NCBI GenBank assembly: GCA_047967505.1
Contig: CM106539.1
Strand: one strand, 5' to 3'
DNA length: 64,000 nt
Source of the DNA: Dipteris shenzhenensis
Taxonomy: Eukaryota > Polypodiophyta > Polypodiopsida > Gleicheniales
The position numbers and the translations under genes are program-made. Numbering within the stretch: position 1 is the stretch's first letter; every line of letters starts with the position of its first letter. The notes beneath the pieces were generated by a model. It was not told the DNA's origin. It ran no database searches and was given only the letters and a program-made list of their open reading frames with translations. Positions 1-13,254 of the stretch are shown piece by piece.

Positions 1-1
1 T

Positions 2-2430
2 TTGTTGAATACTCTATTCTTAAAAATAGAACCAAAAGATGTTTTCACGTATGCTTTTAATCATGAAATTAGTTTCTTGTGGCAATCAAACATGGATATA
101 CAATACATTATCGACCCGTACTTAGCTCCAACATACTGTACTTCATACATGACAAAAATGGATAACACAATAACAACAAGCCTCCAACAAACAATGAAGG
201 CATGCACATAAAATAACAACAACATGCACGACAGATTGTGAGCAATGGGCAACACATTCTTGCATGCATAGCAAATGAGCGCACAATTAGCATCTTTCAT
301 TACTCTGTCATTACCATTACATAGAACAACAAGAGAATTTTACTTCATAAACACAAATAAGCAACAAAATAGAGCTCTTATTCTTAAAAGAAAACAACAA
401 TTGCAACAACTCCCCATTGAATCAACAGAAATTACATGTCAAACTATTATAGATGAATATAAAAAAAGAGAAAATATGAACAACATTTGTCTTGCAACAT
501 TTGTTGCAGAATATGACAAAAAAGAAAATACAATTAAAAAAAGAAAAAAAACAAGAATTATAAGATTCGTGAAGTTTAATGCAGCAAAAGATCTAGATAG
601 TTATGACCGTGAACAATTACTGTTATACTATCCTTTTAAAAAAGACGAAGACCAAGAACTATTGATACATGGATCTTGGAAAGAAGCTTAAAATTCTCAA
701 TATCAAATAATTCTACAAAACAAGGCTTTGTATACAAAAGACGATAATGAGGATCAAGCAGCAAATACAAGTAACAATCTATTAATTGACAAAGACGATA
801 GCACAACAATCGAAAATGAGCCCACGCAAGAGCATGAATTTCCCAATTACAGCATTGCAACAGACATGAAAACAAAGCAACGGAAAACATTGAACGACAA
901 ATTCATCATTCCTATTAAAAAACAAATACTCATGGAAAATGACGAGTGCTTCAAAATGATTCGATCATTGAACTTTGAGCAAAGACAATTGTTCGATGAT
1001 GTTATGATATAAAAATGAATAAAACCAAATGAAAAAATACACCTATTTTTAAGAGGTGGCTCTGGAATAGGAAAAACATATCTTCTGACGCTCATAGTAC
1101 AAGGCTTACTGTGATTTTACAGTCACACAATACAAAACATAGATTATGAATTGCTACATGTCCTGATGCTAGCTTATACAAGGAAAGCTGCATACAACAT
1201 AAATGGACTCACTATTCACTCCACGTTACATTTACCATTACAAAACAAAGAATCTAATTAGCTTGGCTAGGGAGAAATTGGACACACTCATCCATCTCTA
1301 TGAACAAGTACAACTCATTGTGTTTGATGAGATTTCGTTAGTTGGTAGATGAACTCTAGATTTTGCAGACCTTTGCATGTGAACATTTAAAAGAAATCAC
1401 ACGGACTACTTTGATGGCATCGATGGCATTTGCTATGGAGATTTGTACCAAGCCAAACCAGTACGAGATAGTTGGGTATTCAAACAAGAAAAAGACTCAC
1501 TAGAAACATTAGCAGATATCTACTAGTTGACAAAACCACAATGTTACGAGCTCAAACAACCAATGCGACAACACAACAACTAGTTCATAGAAGCACTTAA
1601 CAATTTTAGAACATGTACACACAATCCATAAGAGATCCATAACAGATTAACTACATCAACGAACGCTGCTTCCGTACACCACTACAAAACCCCACTTTCC
1701 CCCATCTATACTACACAAACTTAGACATGAACAACCACAACAAAAAAATATTTCATGCAACAAAAGGAAAAGAATACAACATCAAAGCAATTGATACATC
1801 CAATAATAATAGCCACATTTCATGTAAAATATTAGAAAACCCAAAGGCAACAAATGGCTTGAGAACAATTATACAAATTAAAGAGGGAATGCTGGTTGAA
1901 TTATGCTCCGGAAACATAAATCAACAAGATGGACTAGTTAATGGTACAGACGGCATTTTCATGAGTCTGTTGATACACCAAAAAGATGACATCGTATGGA
2001 TTCTATTTCAAAATCTGCAAATAGGAAAAGTAACAAGAAAAAGCAATTTCCATGCATACACAACAACTACTGATCGCAAATGGACACCGATATTAAGAGT
2101 TACAAAAGAAATACAAATTGGTCCTTCCAAAAAAACAATCCTCACTTGATAACAGTTCCCAATCCAACCTGTTGCAGTGAGAACAATTCACAGAGCACAA
2201 GGACTTACAATGGACAAGGTCGCCTTCTCTTCGACAGGCATTCGAATGCACGGTCTAACATACACAGCCTTGTCACGTGTAAAAAAAATAGAAAACCTCT
2301 TCTTACTACAACCGCTAGAACAAAAACACCTACTTGTAGATAAAGACGTCAATGAAGAAATGCAAAGACTACTACTAGCCACCCAATCAAGATGGAAAAA
2401 CATCAACAATACAATGCACGGATGTAAAGA
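2..2430 (+). pseudogene. Helitron/Helentron Pif1-type helicase (C-terminal part of RepHel), broken
   Basis: Conceptual pieces in several frames match the Rep-helicase protein of Helitrons, which unwinds DNA in rolling-circle transposition. In order I see the pre-helicase block (MDIQYIIDPYLAPTY near 90-130; EFYFINTNKQQNRALILK near 335-390; REQLLLYYPF near 610-640), Walker A (GGSGIGKT, 1054-1080), Walker B (VFDEIS, about 1320-1337), and the last helicase motifs HRAQGLTMDKV and YTALSRVKK (2180-2290). At least six stops or frame changes interrupt it (for example near 210, 690, 1010, 1350, 1525 and 2150), so it is dead. The N-terminal Rep nuclease would lie left of the window. The sequence is strikingly A-rich on this strand. 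Family assignment is firm; exact exon structure is not recoverable. Confidence 0.85.
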
Positions 2431-2930
2431 ATCGACAATTCTCATCCAATCTTTAGACACAAGATCCCTACAAAAACATAAGGAAGACATAGTAGCCACT
2501 CAGACACTTATGAATTTAGATATTGTTTTCTTGCAAGAAACCAAGACTGAACAATGTGAAAGACATCTCCCTTCAACTTTCAAATGCATCGACAATCACA
2601 TGGATACAAAATAACATCACCATTCAACAAATAAATAAGATGGCACTTCTCGGAGTTAAAATTACAACTACACGAATCGAACACCCAATACACAATTGTA
2701 AATATATACAGATGACCATCCAGCAAATAAAAATTATTCTTCCAACTATTGCATGAAACATTATCGAACATCAAGAAAGCAACAACATGGTGCTACTGGG
2801 AGATTTCAACATTGACATGTTACAAAAGACAATACAATCAGACATATTACAAGAAATTATGACTACCTATAAATACGACCTACAATGCAACCACATCACA
2901 ACAATATACGGAACCCAGTTAGAAGAGGAG
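2431..2930 (+). pseudogene. EEP (endonuclease/exonuclease/phosphatase) domain fused to the helicase, truncated
   Basis: The open frame that carries the last helicase motifs runs on without a stop into an EEP-type endonuclease start: SLDTRSLQKHKEDI followed by DIVFLQETKT (about 2450-2550). This is the N-terminal signature of AP-endonuclease-like domains (N/D-x-RSL then LQET). After a frame break, VLLGDFNIDML (about 2790-2825) is the GDFN motif of the same fold. A helicase with a C-terminal EEP domain is typical of Helentrons (Helitron2) rather than canonical Helitrons. The coding signal and the A-rich composition stop abruptly near 2930, so the element is truncated or interrupted there. An L1 or similar EEP source is less likely because of the uninterrupted junction with the helicase. 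Confidence 0.75.
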
Positions 2931-5900
2931 GTGCATAATATCCTAGGATTTTGATACCTCTTATTATAAGGAAATGTGAGGATTTTTGTAAGCATTGCCA
3001 TATGCATTTCCCCATATAGGATCGGGACTTTATGGGAAAGGATGTGACTTGAATCATATGTGCTTTGTGTATGCCAAGTTTTAGGATATTGTAAACCCAT
3101 GATGAAGAAATTCTACAAGCATGACCTAGATGAGTCTTGAATTCCCTATGCCTAAGCTAGTCCCAAGTAAATGCTTGTAGTTTAATATCGGTTCAAATAC
3201 TTAAGCATAGGAAAGGACACAAGAGAGGGTGGGCAAAGAGAAGGCTAAAGAGAAGCCACCTTGCCTTTAGCTAAAGTGATTGGAAAAATCATTCAAGGAA
3301 TTCAACAAAATACCCCGAGTGTATAAGAAATAGTTGGATGTAGCACAAGTGAGTCTCACAATTTTTGATGCCTACCAATTTCATTTCCCTGGGGTTCCCT
3401 AGCTCTTGTAGTGGTTCCATGTCTACATAATTACCTTTTTAATGATTATCAACTATAGGGTCTTTGTGTATGAACAATGGCTAGACACTCTTAACGAGTA
3501 GAAGTATGCCTACAAAATGGGATGACTGAGCTTTTCTATTGGCTAGAGAAGCAAAGAGACAAGGAATTTAACCACACATTCATGGATGTAAGTATATGAA
3601 TGACTTTCACTTTTTAATTTTTGTAAAAACTCTACATATTTAATTTCTAACCTCAGTGTGTCTTCTTGGAGACATTATATAAACTGTAATGATTAGTGTT
3701 GGTGTTAAGTGAGAGTAGGAAGGGAATGAAATCTTGAATGAGGCCCAACATAATGAGCTTTAGTAATCTAACAAGGGAAGCGATGAGGGGAGGAGGAGGG
3801 TTCGGAAGGAGGATGGTGGGAAGTGATCAAAGATGGATGACTATGGGTCAATGAAGTCATCTTTGGATAGCAAATTATTTTGGAAAATTTGGGTAGAAGG
3901 CTCTCTATGAGTATCCTTATAGTGTAACATTTTGAAAATTTTTGGGAGGGGGACCCAAATGCATCCCTACGTAACTTTCTATCTTATTGGAAAATTTTGT
4001 ATTACTATTTTAGGAGAGCCAAAATGAATTGGTAGACCATGAAGTGCTAAGTGATGCCTTTTTACAAACATAGACAAGGGTTCAAAATTGTTTTGACTTC
4101 ACCCATGCAACACTTTTTTGTCATTATAATACCCTATCTTAGATCTAACAAAAAAACTTTTGTGTGCATATAATGTTCTTGTCTTGGGAGAATCATTATT
4201 TTGAGCATGCTATGAAAACCTTGTATATCTACTTCACTCCCTATATTATGCTAGCTAAGGGTGTATCTCTGGGGTAGCCATAGAATCCGTGCTTCACCTT
4301 CAACTATCAATGATTTGATGGATTGTAGGTATATTTTAGAAAGTGCACATTTTTGGCTAATTGGTTCAAATACAATGGTAACATTTAGAGAAAAAAACTT
4401 CATTGCAACATCTTCATATTCCAAAACTTTACTGTCTCAAGTTTTCTATGCATGAACAAAACTTTGTGCATACTAATAAAGAAATTATTTACACTAATAA
4501 TAAATCAAACATATTTATAAAGGTCAGGTTAGTTGTACTAATAAAAAGAGGCCCATTGTTTATTTTTCTCAGTTTTTTAAAATTGTTAAGGATAGTTGTG
4601 TTGTTTGTATGAATAATTTTTATTCAACAAATATGGTATTTCTATGAAGAAAGCCAAAAAAGAGAGTATTTGATTTAAACTACAAATTTATGATTTTCTT
4701 GAATTTTTATATGTGTTCAAATTTTGAGAAAATGAGCACCTTAGGACTCTACATAGTGTATACACACAATGTAATCATGGGTAAATAAGGCATTGTTGAT
4801 GCCCCTATGCTCATTAGCTACTAATTGTGATAGAACTTGCATGGCCAGCAAAGATCAGGCCAAGACAAACGTGACTTAAGGTGACATGGAAAGTTATATG
4901 GTACAATGATGGTTAGGAAAGGGTATGCCAAGAGAGAACCCTCGGGGGGACTGACATGCACTAGTACTTTGTTCAAGTAAGAACTTGAGGATCTATTCAC
5001 TCAAAAGCTACTAATTGTAGTAATAATTTGCCCTTAGTCTTGATGAGTCTTGGAAAGTAGTAGCAATAAAGGTTAAATGAAGGCAGAATTGGATCAAGGA
5101 GGGTTACCCCCCCCAAATTATATGTCAATGCTTATGGGAAAGACATGCAAGAGAACATAATTTGACAATGTGTAAAATTTAGAGGGACAACTAGTTTTGG
5201 ATTTTCATTAGAGCTTGGTGTGAACAAGATGGGGTCTATCAATGGTGCCCCACATAATTTTGATGAGGATTGGTAGTATACAACCCATGTGTTTATTAAG
5301 TAAATGCATGAAAAAATGTCTAGAGATGAGCAAAACATTTGGAATCGCCATTCACAACTAAGGAGCTAGAGAGGCAATCTATACCGTGGCATATAAGAAA
5401 TCACTAAGGAGATAAATTAACAATTTAATTTACAAAAGATATTGATTAGTTCTACTTGCATGATTAAAAATTAGCCTATGTGTACGATACTCTACGAATG
5501 TCAATCTAGGTGTAGTCAAGATAATCCCAAACAAGCTAGCGAGAAGTAGCAAAAGTCGTTGCCCTCTACCTCCAAGGCTCACTAGCTCTAAGCAATTTAG
5601 CTTTGTCTATGGGAAACATAATGGGAAATATCATCAATGTGGTGTGTGGGATTGAGTGTGCCCTTATCCTCATTGAAAAAAAAGACCATGGTTAGTCTTA
5701 ACCTAGACACAGCTTGCAAACACAAGTGGAACTTTGATTATCTTGATTGAGTTGGGGTTTGAACTAATAATGATACTATTGGTGCCCTAGAGGGGTCACT
5801 AAGAAATATGCAAGATAGCACTTTTATGGAGCTACAAAAACTATGCATACATAAGGTGCTTTTAATTCAAAAAGTGTGAATTTTTATACGTAAAGGATAC

Positions 5901-7752
5901 TTTAATCACCTCAAAATTTACAAAAGAGATGTATATACCTTATAAAGATCTGTAGGTATGGGGCTTTTTTAATACCCCTCGATTTCACGTGCTATATGGG
6001 GTTTTAACATAGTGCCCCCCCCCGATTGGTGGTGCACACCTTGTTCTCAATGCAGCCTTGAATGTGTGTCTTAAAATGGTAAGTGCCTTGCTTTTCAATG
6101 TAGCATCAAATGCCCATCACATGCCTTATGTTTCAATGCATCCTACAATGTGTGCCTCAAAATGAAAAGTCATGGGCCAGTTTAATCTTTTTAAGCATAC
6201 GAGGTGATGATACCCACTTAGTCTAGCCCCTTGGCTACTATAGTGACATTTGTGTATTGTAGTAGTGTAAAGAAAGAGGTCTCATTAAGGGGATCCATAT
6301 CCCTTTGGAGGGACAAAAGTTATTAATGAAATTAAAAATGTTTCTACATGTAAGGATTTTTAGGACAAAATGCTATGCTCTCACTCTGTTAATTAGGGAA
6401 CCAAGGGAAGCCTAGATAAATATATATAAGTTTTATTTGATCCACGTGGAGCCATACATAAAATTGAGTTGCCCCTCAAAAAATTAATGTGAGCTCTAAG
6501 TGGAGGTTTGATTATTTGCAGTTAAGATAAGGATCAACCCATGATCAAGTTGGACAATTGGATTATTATATTTTAGTGATTATATATATATTTTCTAGTA
6601 TGATGATGGGTGAAAAAACGTTATTCCTACGATCTATGCACCTCATTTTCCCCACTTCTACATATATAAGATACAAGGGGAAACACAATGGACTAAATTA
6701 TGATTTTCATGGTGCTGAATTTCCTAAGTTCAATGACTTTGGGCAATGCTAGCATAGAATGAGAGCTTTTCTAAGTGAGTTTAGGGTGCATCTCCCTTAG
6801 AAGATGCAGCCTATAAGATGGATAGACTTCTACTCCTAGATCTTTAGATACAAAGAATATCATGCAAGTGATTATTTACATCATGAAATAGCAATGTATA
6901 AGTGGATGAAGGCAAGCAAATTTATTTTTATTCATTATTTAAACAAAAGTTGGTTTAGCAGACTCAAGCCACTCTCATCCTTAGTCTCCATTATTGCAGC
7001 TTTAGATGCAGAGGATGCTATAGCAATACCTTCATCAAAAATTCCCTATGGTGCCTTCTACTCCTTTAATCTTATTTTGACAAATGCATCATCATCATCA
7101 TCGTTTTATTGCCTCAAACTCAATCAAGTTCATGTCAAAGCATGTGACTCTACTTCAATATAATTGTCATTGATTTAGACCAACTAGTGCATTGTCATAT
7201 AATAGGTTTAACATTCTTAAGGTATATTCATTTGAGTTATTGAAAGTTTTAACATTGGTATGTACATCAAGGCATCTTGTAAAGTCTTTAAGCAAGAAAC
7301 ATGAAGTTAGAGCCATTAGAATATATTGCAGGTGTAACTTAGGTCTAACACAACATGTGAATGGTTTCCATATGTCTACACAAAGTCATGCAATTTTCCA
7401 AGTAACGTCATACCACATTCCCACAAAAGTTTCGGCATTTGAAACAATTTTTCCATCATTATTTCGGGAAACAATATTGCATGTTTTCCAAAACTCCTTT
7501 CAATTCAAGGATTTATTTCCTAAAAGCTCAAAGTACGAGTAGTATTGAAATGCATTAGAAAATCCAATATTACTCCTTCAATGTTGCTCCCAAAAGAGAG
7601 ACATCAACATTTTCACGCAACATATGGAGTAGTTGAACTCCACATTAGCGGATTCTATCTGGATGATCTATCTTTTTAAAATTAATAGAGAATGTAGACT
7701 GCTAAAGATGACAATAGCTGTTCACAACTGGCTATTTGTCTGAGAGCAGCAA
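2931..7752. other. Long AT-rich stretch without a recognisable gene
   Basis: No frame in this 4.8-kb stretch gives a protein I recognise. The open frames are short and overlap on both strands. It holds poly-C runs (near 5108 and 6017), many poly-A/T runs and no clear terminal repeats. It is most likely old, degraded transposon DNA. Confidence 0.5.
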
Positions 7753-8015
7753 TCAAGAGTAGACACCTACAGAATTGTGCAGATGAGCATCTTGAAGTAG
7801 CACAATTTTTGCATTTCCACCATAAATTGTTGGGAGACTACTTGCATCCACTTCAGAGAGCAGCACTTCTGTGGTTTCATGGTTTTCCAAGAAAAATATC
7901 TACAGGCAAGAAAAGTCTGACCTTAAAAGTTGAAAACATATGTCAATGAAGCAACAACATGCCCATCTTACAAGTTGAGCAATGTTTAGAAAGAAGGCAA
8001 GAAAGGGAGAAAGGG

Positions 8016-8053
<38 letters not shown>

Positions 8054-8191
8054 ACAATATACATCTCAGCACTATTCAAGCATAAACAATAGAATGTCTG
8101 AAGAGTGAATGTATGAAGAGTATTCAACCATAAACAATAGAATGTTTAGAAAGAAGGCAAGAAAGGGAGAAAGGAGGCAAAGAGAGAGAGG

Positions 8192-8236
<45 letters not shown>

Positions 8237-9630
8237 TACAGTATGCATCTCAGCACTATTCAAGAGCATAAACAATAGTATGCATATCAGCACTATTCAA
8301 GCATAAACAATGGAAGGTGTTAGCGGTGGATCAAACAAGAGTCTAGAATTGGGACAAGGTAAGGAGTGAGATTAAGCTGCAGGAATATACGAGCATGCTT
8401 ACTTTCTCTCTTGTGGCCTTGTCAAGGAAGCGAGAGATCGTTTTCCAGAGATTGATAAAGAGTTTTGGGGCATTCACCATATACAGTCGGCCCAACCTCT
8501 CCGGATAGTTATTCTGCATGCACAGCATCTCCATCACCAGTCATTTTCCACCTTCTCGAACGTCTCTCGATTTTCTAGCAACACGTAGGATTTTCATAAG
8601 TCTCACCTGCAGCAATTGAAAGCCCGTTGTATAGCCTCTCATATCCATATTTTTGTACCCCATATGATTCAGATCGACTATCACCATCATTTTCTCAATG
8701 CCTGTGGGTGCACTGCACGTAGCATAACCTGTACATTAGATCTAATTCAACGCTGCTCACTCTTTCATACTTCGGATTCATATAATCCCCTTTAGACTTC
8801 TTCCCTTCCCCGCATCATTTAAATCACCCTGCCCTTGAGCCAAAACTTGAGTGGAGTTCAGCTATACAGATCCTCTTACCTGGTGATTGCCTTGTCCAGA
8901 AGATGTACCACAAAACCTGAAAAGAGAAAGAAAGGGAAAACCCACAACATAAAAGTGCATCAAAATGCTGAACCTGCGAATGAAACTGCGTTTTCTCTCT
9001 TCCATGTACGATTATGTTGGCACACGGTTTAAATCACCTAGCTTGGAGCATCCTCTTACGTTTGAACATCTCAAAATCATGCTTGTTGGGGAAATGCTTC
9101 GCTGCAAAAACTACCATTAACGGCCATCCGCTCTTCGAGTAACCCTGAAGAGCAATTTTATTAGCGGCCAATTCAGCTGTCACTTCGTCTTCCGGTATAT
9201 GACCGAGAGGCACAAATGAAGATCTCCAGCTCTGGTAATGTACAAACATCTTTGCTGCTTTTTCCGTGTTCATAGAACGCGCTTTAAGGAACCTGAGAAG
9301 CGTTCCATCATCGACGTCCTGAAGCCAGAAAACTCCTTGCGTGTAAGTAAGACCTCAACCTCTACTTTCTCTTGCGCTAGGAATAAAAACCGTGAGCATG
9401 CTTTCACAGATTGAAGGGTCGGAAATAGGAAAAGAGATCCTTTGTAGTAGCACCTTGGTCGATCCACCCTCTCTTTCTATAGCATTGCGAATGTTTATCA
9501 GCTCCATAGCATACTTTCTGCTGTCGAGCAGTGTTTCCGACACATCGCATCGTCCATTTGTAAGGGTCGAGCTTGCTTTCCTGGCGCTGCTTTCGGTGTG
9601 CGGATTGGCTGCCTGGCAAGAATCACCCAT
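7753..9630 (-). CDS. Sec14-like CRAL-TRIO lipid-binding/transfer protein, 278 aa, six exons
   Basis: Six exons join in phase with GT-AG introns to give 278 codons: 9454-9630, 9060-9318, 8880-8916, 8607-8712, 8403-8513 and 7753-7899 (stop 7753-7755). The product has the small plant Sec14 layout: a CRAL-TRIO N-terminal helix region (DVDDGTLLRFLKARSM, then KMFVHYQSWRSSFVP) and the lipid-binding domain (LQGYSKSGWPLMVV; MMVIVDLNHMGY; NNYPERLGRLYMVNAPKLF; WKTISRFLDKATREK; LPTIYGG). NNYPERLG and the final IYGG are family hallmarks. Such proteins bind or exchange phosphatidylinositol and related lipids at membranes; the ligand here is unknown. I took the first ATG of the frame that splices into DVDDG; a longer leader cannot be excluded. 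No stop or frameshift was found, so it looks functional. The last intron holds a GA microsatellite. Confidence 0.92.
7978..8310. repeat. Duplicated block with (GA)n microsatellites inside the last Sec14 intron
   Basis: A segment of about 150 bp (starting GCAATGTTTAGAAAGAAGG near 7979 and again ATGTTTAGAAAGAAGG near 8141) occurs twice. Each copy includes a GAGAGA tract (about 8023-8049 and 8183-8232) followed by CATCTCAGCACTATTCAAG. A third partial copy of the last motif lies near 8285-8305. It is an intronic tandem duplication with two microsatellites. Confidence 0.8.
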
Positions 9631-10970
9631 ACTGCGAGATGAAGCAGAATTTGCCAGGTGCCCACCGGGAAATGTACCCTCTTCCCCTTCGTAATTTTGG
9701 TGTTACAATGAGGCCTCCACTAATATGTTTGCAGACTTCTAAGGCCGGCGCGGGGGGGATAGGTAGCTGCTCCTAAAGTTCTTGCTCGGCAGCACGGAAC
9801 TCCGGGATGTGATGTCAAACCAAGGAAATGAAGAGAGCCTGTGAATCGCAGAAATGCGAGCGATAAAGATGGCGTTGCGTGGGGGCTGGGAAAAGTCAGC
9901 AAGCCACGGGGTGCGTGGGTGGGGGAGGAAGAAAAACGCGCTCGCCCCAAATTGACTATCAGAAAAGCCATGAAAACAGGATATGGTGATCGACAGCAGA
10001 GGCAAGAAAGGAAGAGGCGATTCCATAGTGAGTGTTGAGCATCTGCCTGATGAGCTCAAACAAGGTTGATAGTCATGTCTCAACGACCTGAAGACCGTTG
10101 AGCCGTTGACACAAGGCACATGTTTCTTATTGCCCTTACGCTAGTTTCACACCACTGGGTGGACAACCCAGCCACGAAGTCCGGACGCTTTTGGATTCAC
10201 ACCAAGCGCACGCCCGCTTGATCTTTCCCTTCAGCGTCTGGCGCAATCCACATCGCTCTTCTTCTTCTCCTTCGCATATTGTACGTCGCAGTTCCATATA
10301 ATGATCTGCAACGCTGCAATTGTATTCGAGCAATTACACATTCAATTCGATCTACCCGAATTGCAGGACTCTCTCTTCCAATATAGACAGCCACTCTCTT
10401 GAATTGCAATCCATAGCTTTGGAAACAGCAGCTCCTGATTATACTCATCAACCCTTTAGTTTAATTCGCTTTTGATGGCTGATTATTCATGTTTTGCTTT
10501 TGATAGCTCAAATCCATGTTGTGCGTGGCGATCGCCCTGAATTGGAGTCTAATTGCAGTCCTAAAAACATTGTGAAATCCCTTGAATGCTCAAGCCTAGC
10601 TCCCGAATTGCAATCGTCAATGCAACCTTATGAACACTGTTACTGTGTAGCGCTCGCAATTGAAAATTTTCATGGCTGCAACATCGTTCCAGCGCTATGA
10701 AGTCTGATATCAATTAAGAAGGAAACTGAAGCTCAATGCAACGACATTGTAAAGAAAACAGAAGAAAAAGAAAAGAAGAGGCAACGTAAAGAGCTACTCA
10801 GCAGGGTACAAGCCGATCACAGGGGGTTTGGAGTGTCACACAACAGTAGCTGCAATAGAGAGAGCATTGGGCTCTACAAAAGCTCTTCACTAACACAGGC
10901 CTGCAGTTTATATATAAAGAGCTTCGCTACACAGAAGATCCAATGCTGCAAATTTGGAATTGCGGTCTGA
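9631..10970. other. Upstream region of the Sec14-like gene; no further gene seen
   Basis: This region is more GC-rich than most of the window and should hold the promoter and 5' leader of the minus-strand Sec14-like gene. I see no convincing TATA box. Short open frames on both strands match nothing recognised. Variants of ATTGCAATT and GAATTGCA recur from about 10315 to 11100. Confidence 0.45.
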
Positions 10971-10979
10971 GTGAACAGT

Positions 10980-11095
10980 CGATTATTGTGAACATCTTCA
11001 CAATCGCCCTGAATTTGATCTGCAATTCCAATTCACTCAGTCCATTATTGTGAACATCTTCACAATGGCCTTGAATTTGATCTGCAATTCCAATC
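10980..11095. repeat. Imperfect tandem repeat, two units of about 60 bp
   Basis: The block ATTATTGTGAACATCTTCAC followed by AAT-GCC-TGAATTTGATCTGCAATTCCAAT occurs at about 10983-11032 and again at 11044-11092. Each unit also holds the small inverted repeat GTGAA-CATC-TTCAC. No gene is associated. Confidence 0.75.
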
Positions 11096-11614
11096 GCCAT
11101 TGCAATCCAAGAGTTTGTGCGTGTCCACAGTCATTCGTTACCAATTCTCAGAGTTAAGGTATGTCAATTCTTGTCTACAATATGCTTCAGGTAAGGTCAA
11201 AACCCCATGTAATTTAGTTACATTATTTTGAACTCTAAATAATTCAAAGACTATTAAACTTTAAGGCAAACTTATAAGCAAGAAAAGCACCTTTAATGAT
11301 GACAAAAGTGGACTAAAATATTGCATTACAATGTGAAAACCACACATGACTAGGACCTCCCATCTTCTTCTTCATCAAACACCTCACGAACCATTCCTTT
11401 TGAATGTTCTCCATACATAGTTCTTGCCAGATTATCACGACGCTCTGCACCTAATCTAAAATCATTTCCTTGTGATAGATCCCCAACTGAATTGCTTTAT
11501 CAACTGGGACTGGCCTCATAACTCGTATAACTTCACTGCCAAGTTAACCACTCCAGGGTCCTCTATGATGTTTTGTCTACCTATGCTAGTGGGTGGATAA
11601 AACCCTAAAATTCC

Positions 11615-12437
11615 ATGCTATGTTGTATCCTAGACCCTAGACAGTTATGCAGGGGTCGATTTGGTGGTCTCGCAACCCTCCAAAGGGCGCAAGGCATCAA
11701 GAAGGAAAGCTCTACCCGTGGACGATGTGGTGGAGGTCAAAGGAAATACTCCAAGAGTACTAAAGAAACCCAATCTTATAAAAAGAGGTTCTCAAAGGTT
11801 GACCTAGATGATGATATTGTGGGGGGAGATGGTAAAGGCTTTAACATTTGGAAAGGCTTTTGGGTAGATCAACTAGTGCACATCCGGGGTGGGATGCGTG
11901 AAGAGTTTAATAATCCCAAGAAACAAGGAGTGGATCTATGGAGCAAGGTTGCAACACAGCTAGCTTCCTCTTACCATGATTTTGACAAGGACAGTGAGGC
12001 TTGTCGAAAGAAGTGGGATGAGTGTATCAACAATACAAGCAGGACAAAGCACATAATGCAATTTTGGGCAACGATCAAAAACACACTTGTAAGTGGTATG
12101 ATGTCGTGGATGAGTATATGCATGATAGGGCTCATGTTGTCTGCATTAGCCATGCTTCTTCCATGGTAGATTCAGCGGCACTTGATGGATAGACACACCA
12201 AAGTGGAGATGGTTGAAAAGAGCATCCAACACACGTGGGGGGAACACACGTGGTGGATGAGGCAATCACAGCATAGATGACTCCTTGGGACAATTGGCAG
12301 AAATTGGTTTTGCACATCTAGATCACCTCAAAGACTCTACAACTCAGTGAGAAGCATTGGAGGCAAGGAGACTAGACATTTTGGAGGCCATGCACTCAAG
12401 CATGGTGGGATTTCTCGAGTATGCCAACCGTGCATAG
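11615..12437 (+). pseudogene. PIF/Harbinger ORF1-type Myb/trihelix DNA-binding protein, frameshifted
   Basis: The frame from 11615 has a basic, glycine-rich start, then a Myb/SANT-like helical domain (FWVDQLVHIRGGM, LWSKVATQLASSY, ACRKKWDECI). A one-base shift near 12030 moves the reading to KQYKQDKAHNAILGNDQK and CKWYDVVDEYMHDRA, the usual end of this domain. A third stretch, EALEARRLDILEAMHSSM to stop 12435-12437, looks like the C-terminal tail. This is the layout of the accessory ORF1 of PIF/Harbinger transposons, where the protein binds element ends and helps import the transposase. The next feature supports this. A host trihelix-type gene is the alternative. Confidence 0.65.
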
Positions 12438-12949
12438 AATCCTATTGGTTTTCTTCATCTTCATGCCATTGTTGTATCTCAGTTAAGCTTTCGATTATTT
12501 CCTCTACATCAAGAGGATGATGTCACAGTTGGGATTTCTCATTTGCTTCTTTGTAGCATTTAATAATTATATTACATTTGTTGTTTGTTTCTCAGTTGCG
12601 ATTGCTTATTTACTTTCTAGTACATCGCTTAATTAATAATAATGGTTGTCAAGGCAATGGCCTAATTTGATGTTGTTTTGTTATCACCCTTTCACTCAAT
12701 GAATCATTCCACTAGATCCAATTTATTATTTATTGCAATGTTGCTTGGTGTCGTTAATATAGGTTGACATGGCCATATTGATGGAACTTGCCTTGTATTG
12801 TGCATGGATGTGCTCTCTTGTGATGGATGAATTGATGGAGACAAGTTATGAGCATGACAAGGTAATTTTTGAGATGTGGATGCATAGGGTTCAATGTATT
12901 GGCCAGTCACATTGAAGTGCAAGAAAAAAATTAATCATCGAAGAGGGCA

Positions 12950-13225
12950 TGGCAAACACGTTTGTTAGGCTTTCCCTTGGCCACAACATTTTGCAAAACA
13001 TTATTTACTAGGCTCTTATTTTGCACAAATGTTCAAGAGGCATCTACAAGTAAGCAGGGAGACATTTCATTATGTTTATGGAATGCTTGCTCCACATATT
13101 CAACCAAACACCATGGTGAACCATCATGGAGTAGTGAGCCTGGAGAACTGTGTTAGCCTTCATCAACATTTAACGATTGTACTAGGAAATGGTCGATTCA
13201 ATTGCAAGTTGAGGTGTTGTTAGTG
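12950..13225 (+). pseudogene. PIF/Harbinger (DDE_Tnp_4) transposase, N-terminal fragment
   Basis: The frame FKRHLQVSRETFHYVYGMLA (from about 13031), followed by LAPHIQPNTM and VSLENCVSLHQHLTIVLGN, matches the N-terminal helix-turn-helix region of PIF/Harbinger transposases (usual form F-x-RHFRVSRETFEYL...L-P-I, then a lAi-L-rL-tG block). The catalytic DDE part was not found downstream, so only about 65 residues remain. It follows the ORF1-like gene on the same strand, as expected for one element. Confidence 0.65.
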
Positions 13226-13254
13226 GGGGAATTTAGAGAACTGAGATAGCAAGC

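Noticed and set aside
9355-10119. Overlapping open frames on both strands around the Sec14 first exon
   Set aside because: Only the frame that splices into DVDDGTLLRFL is supported; the others are shadows in a GC-richer region.
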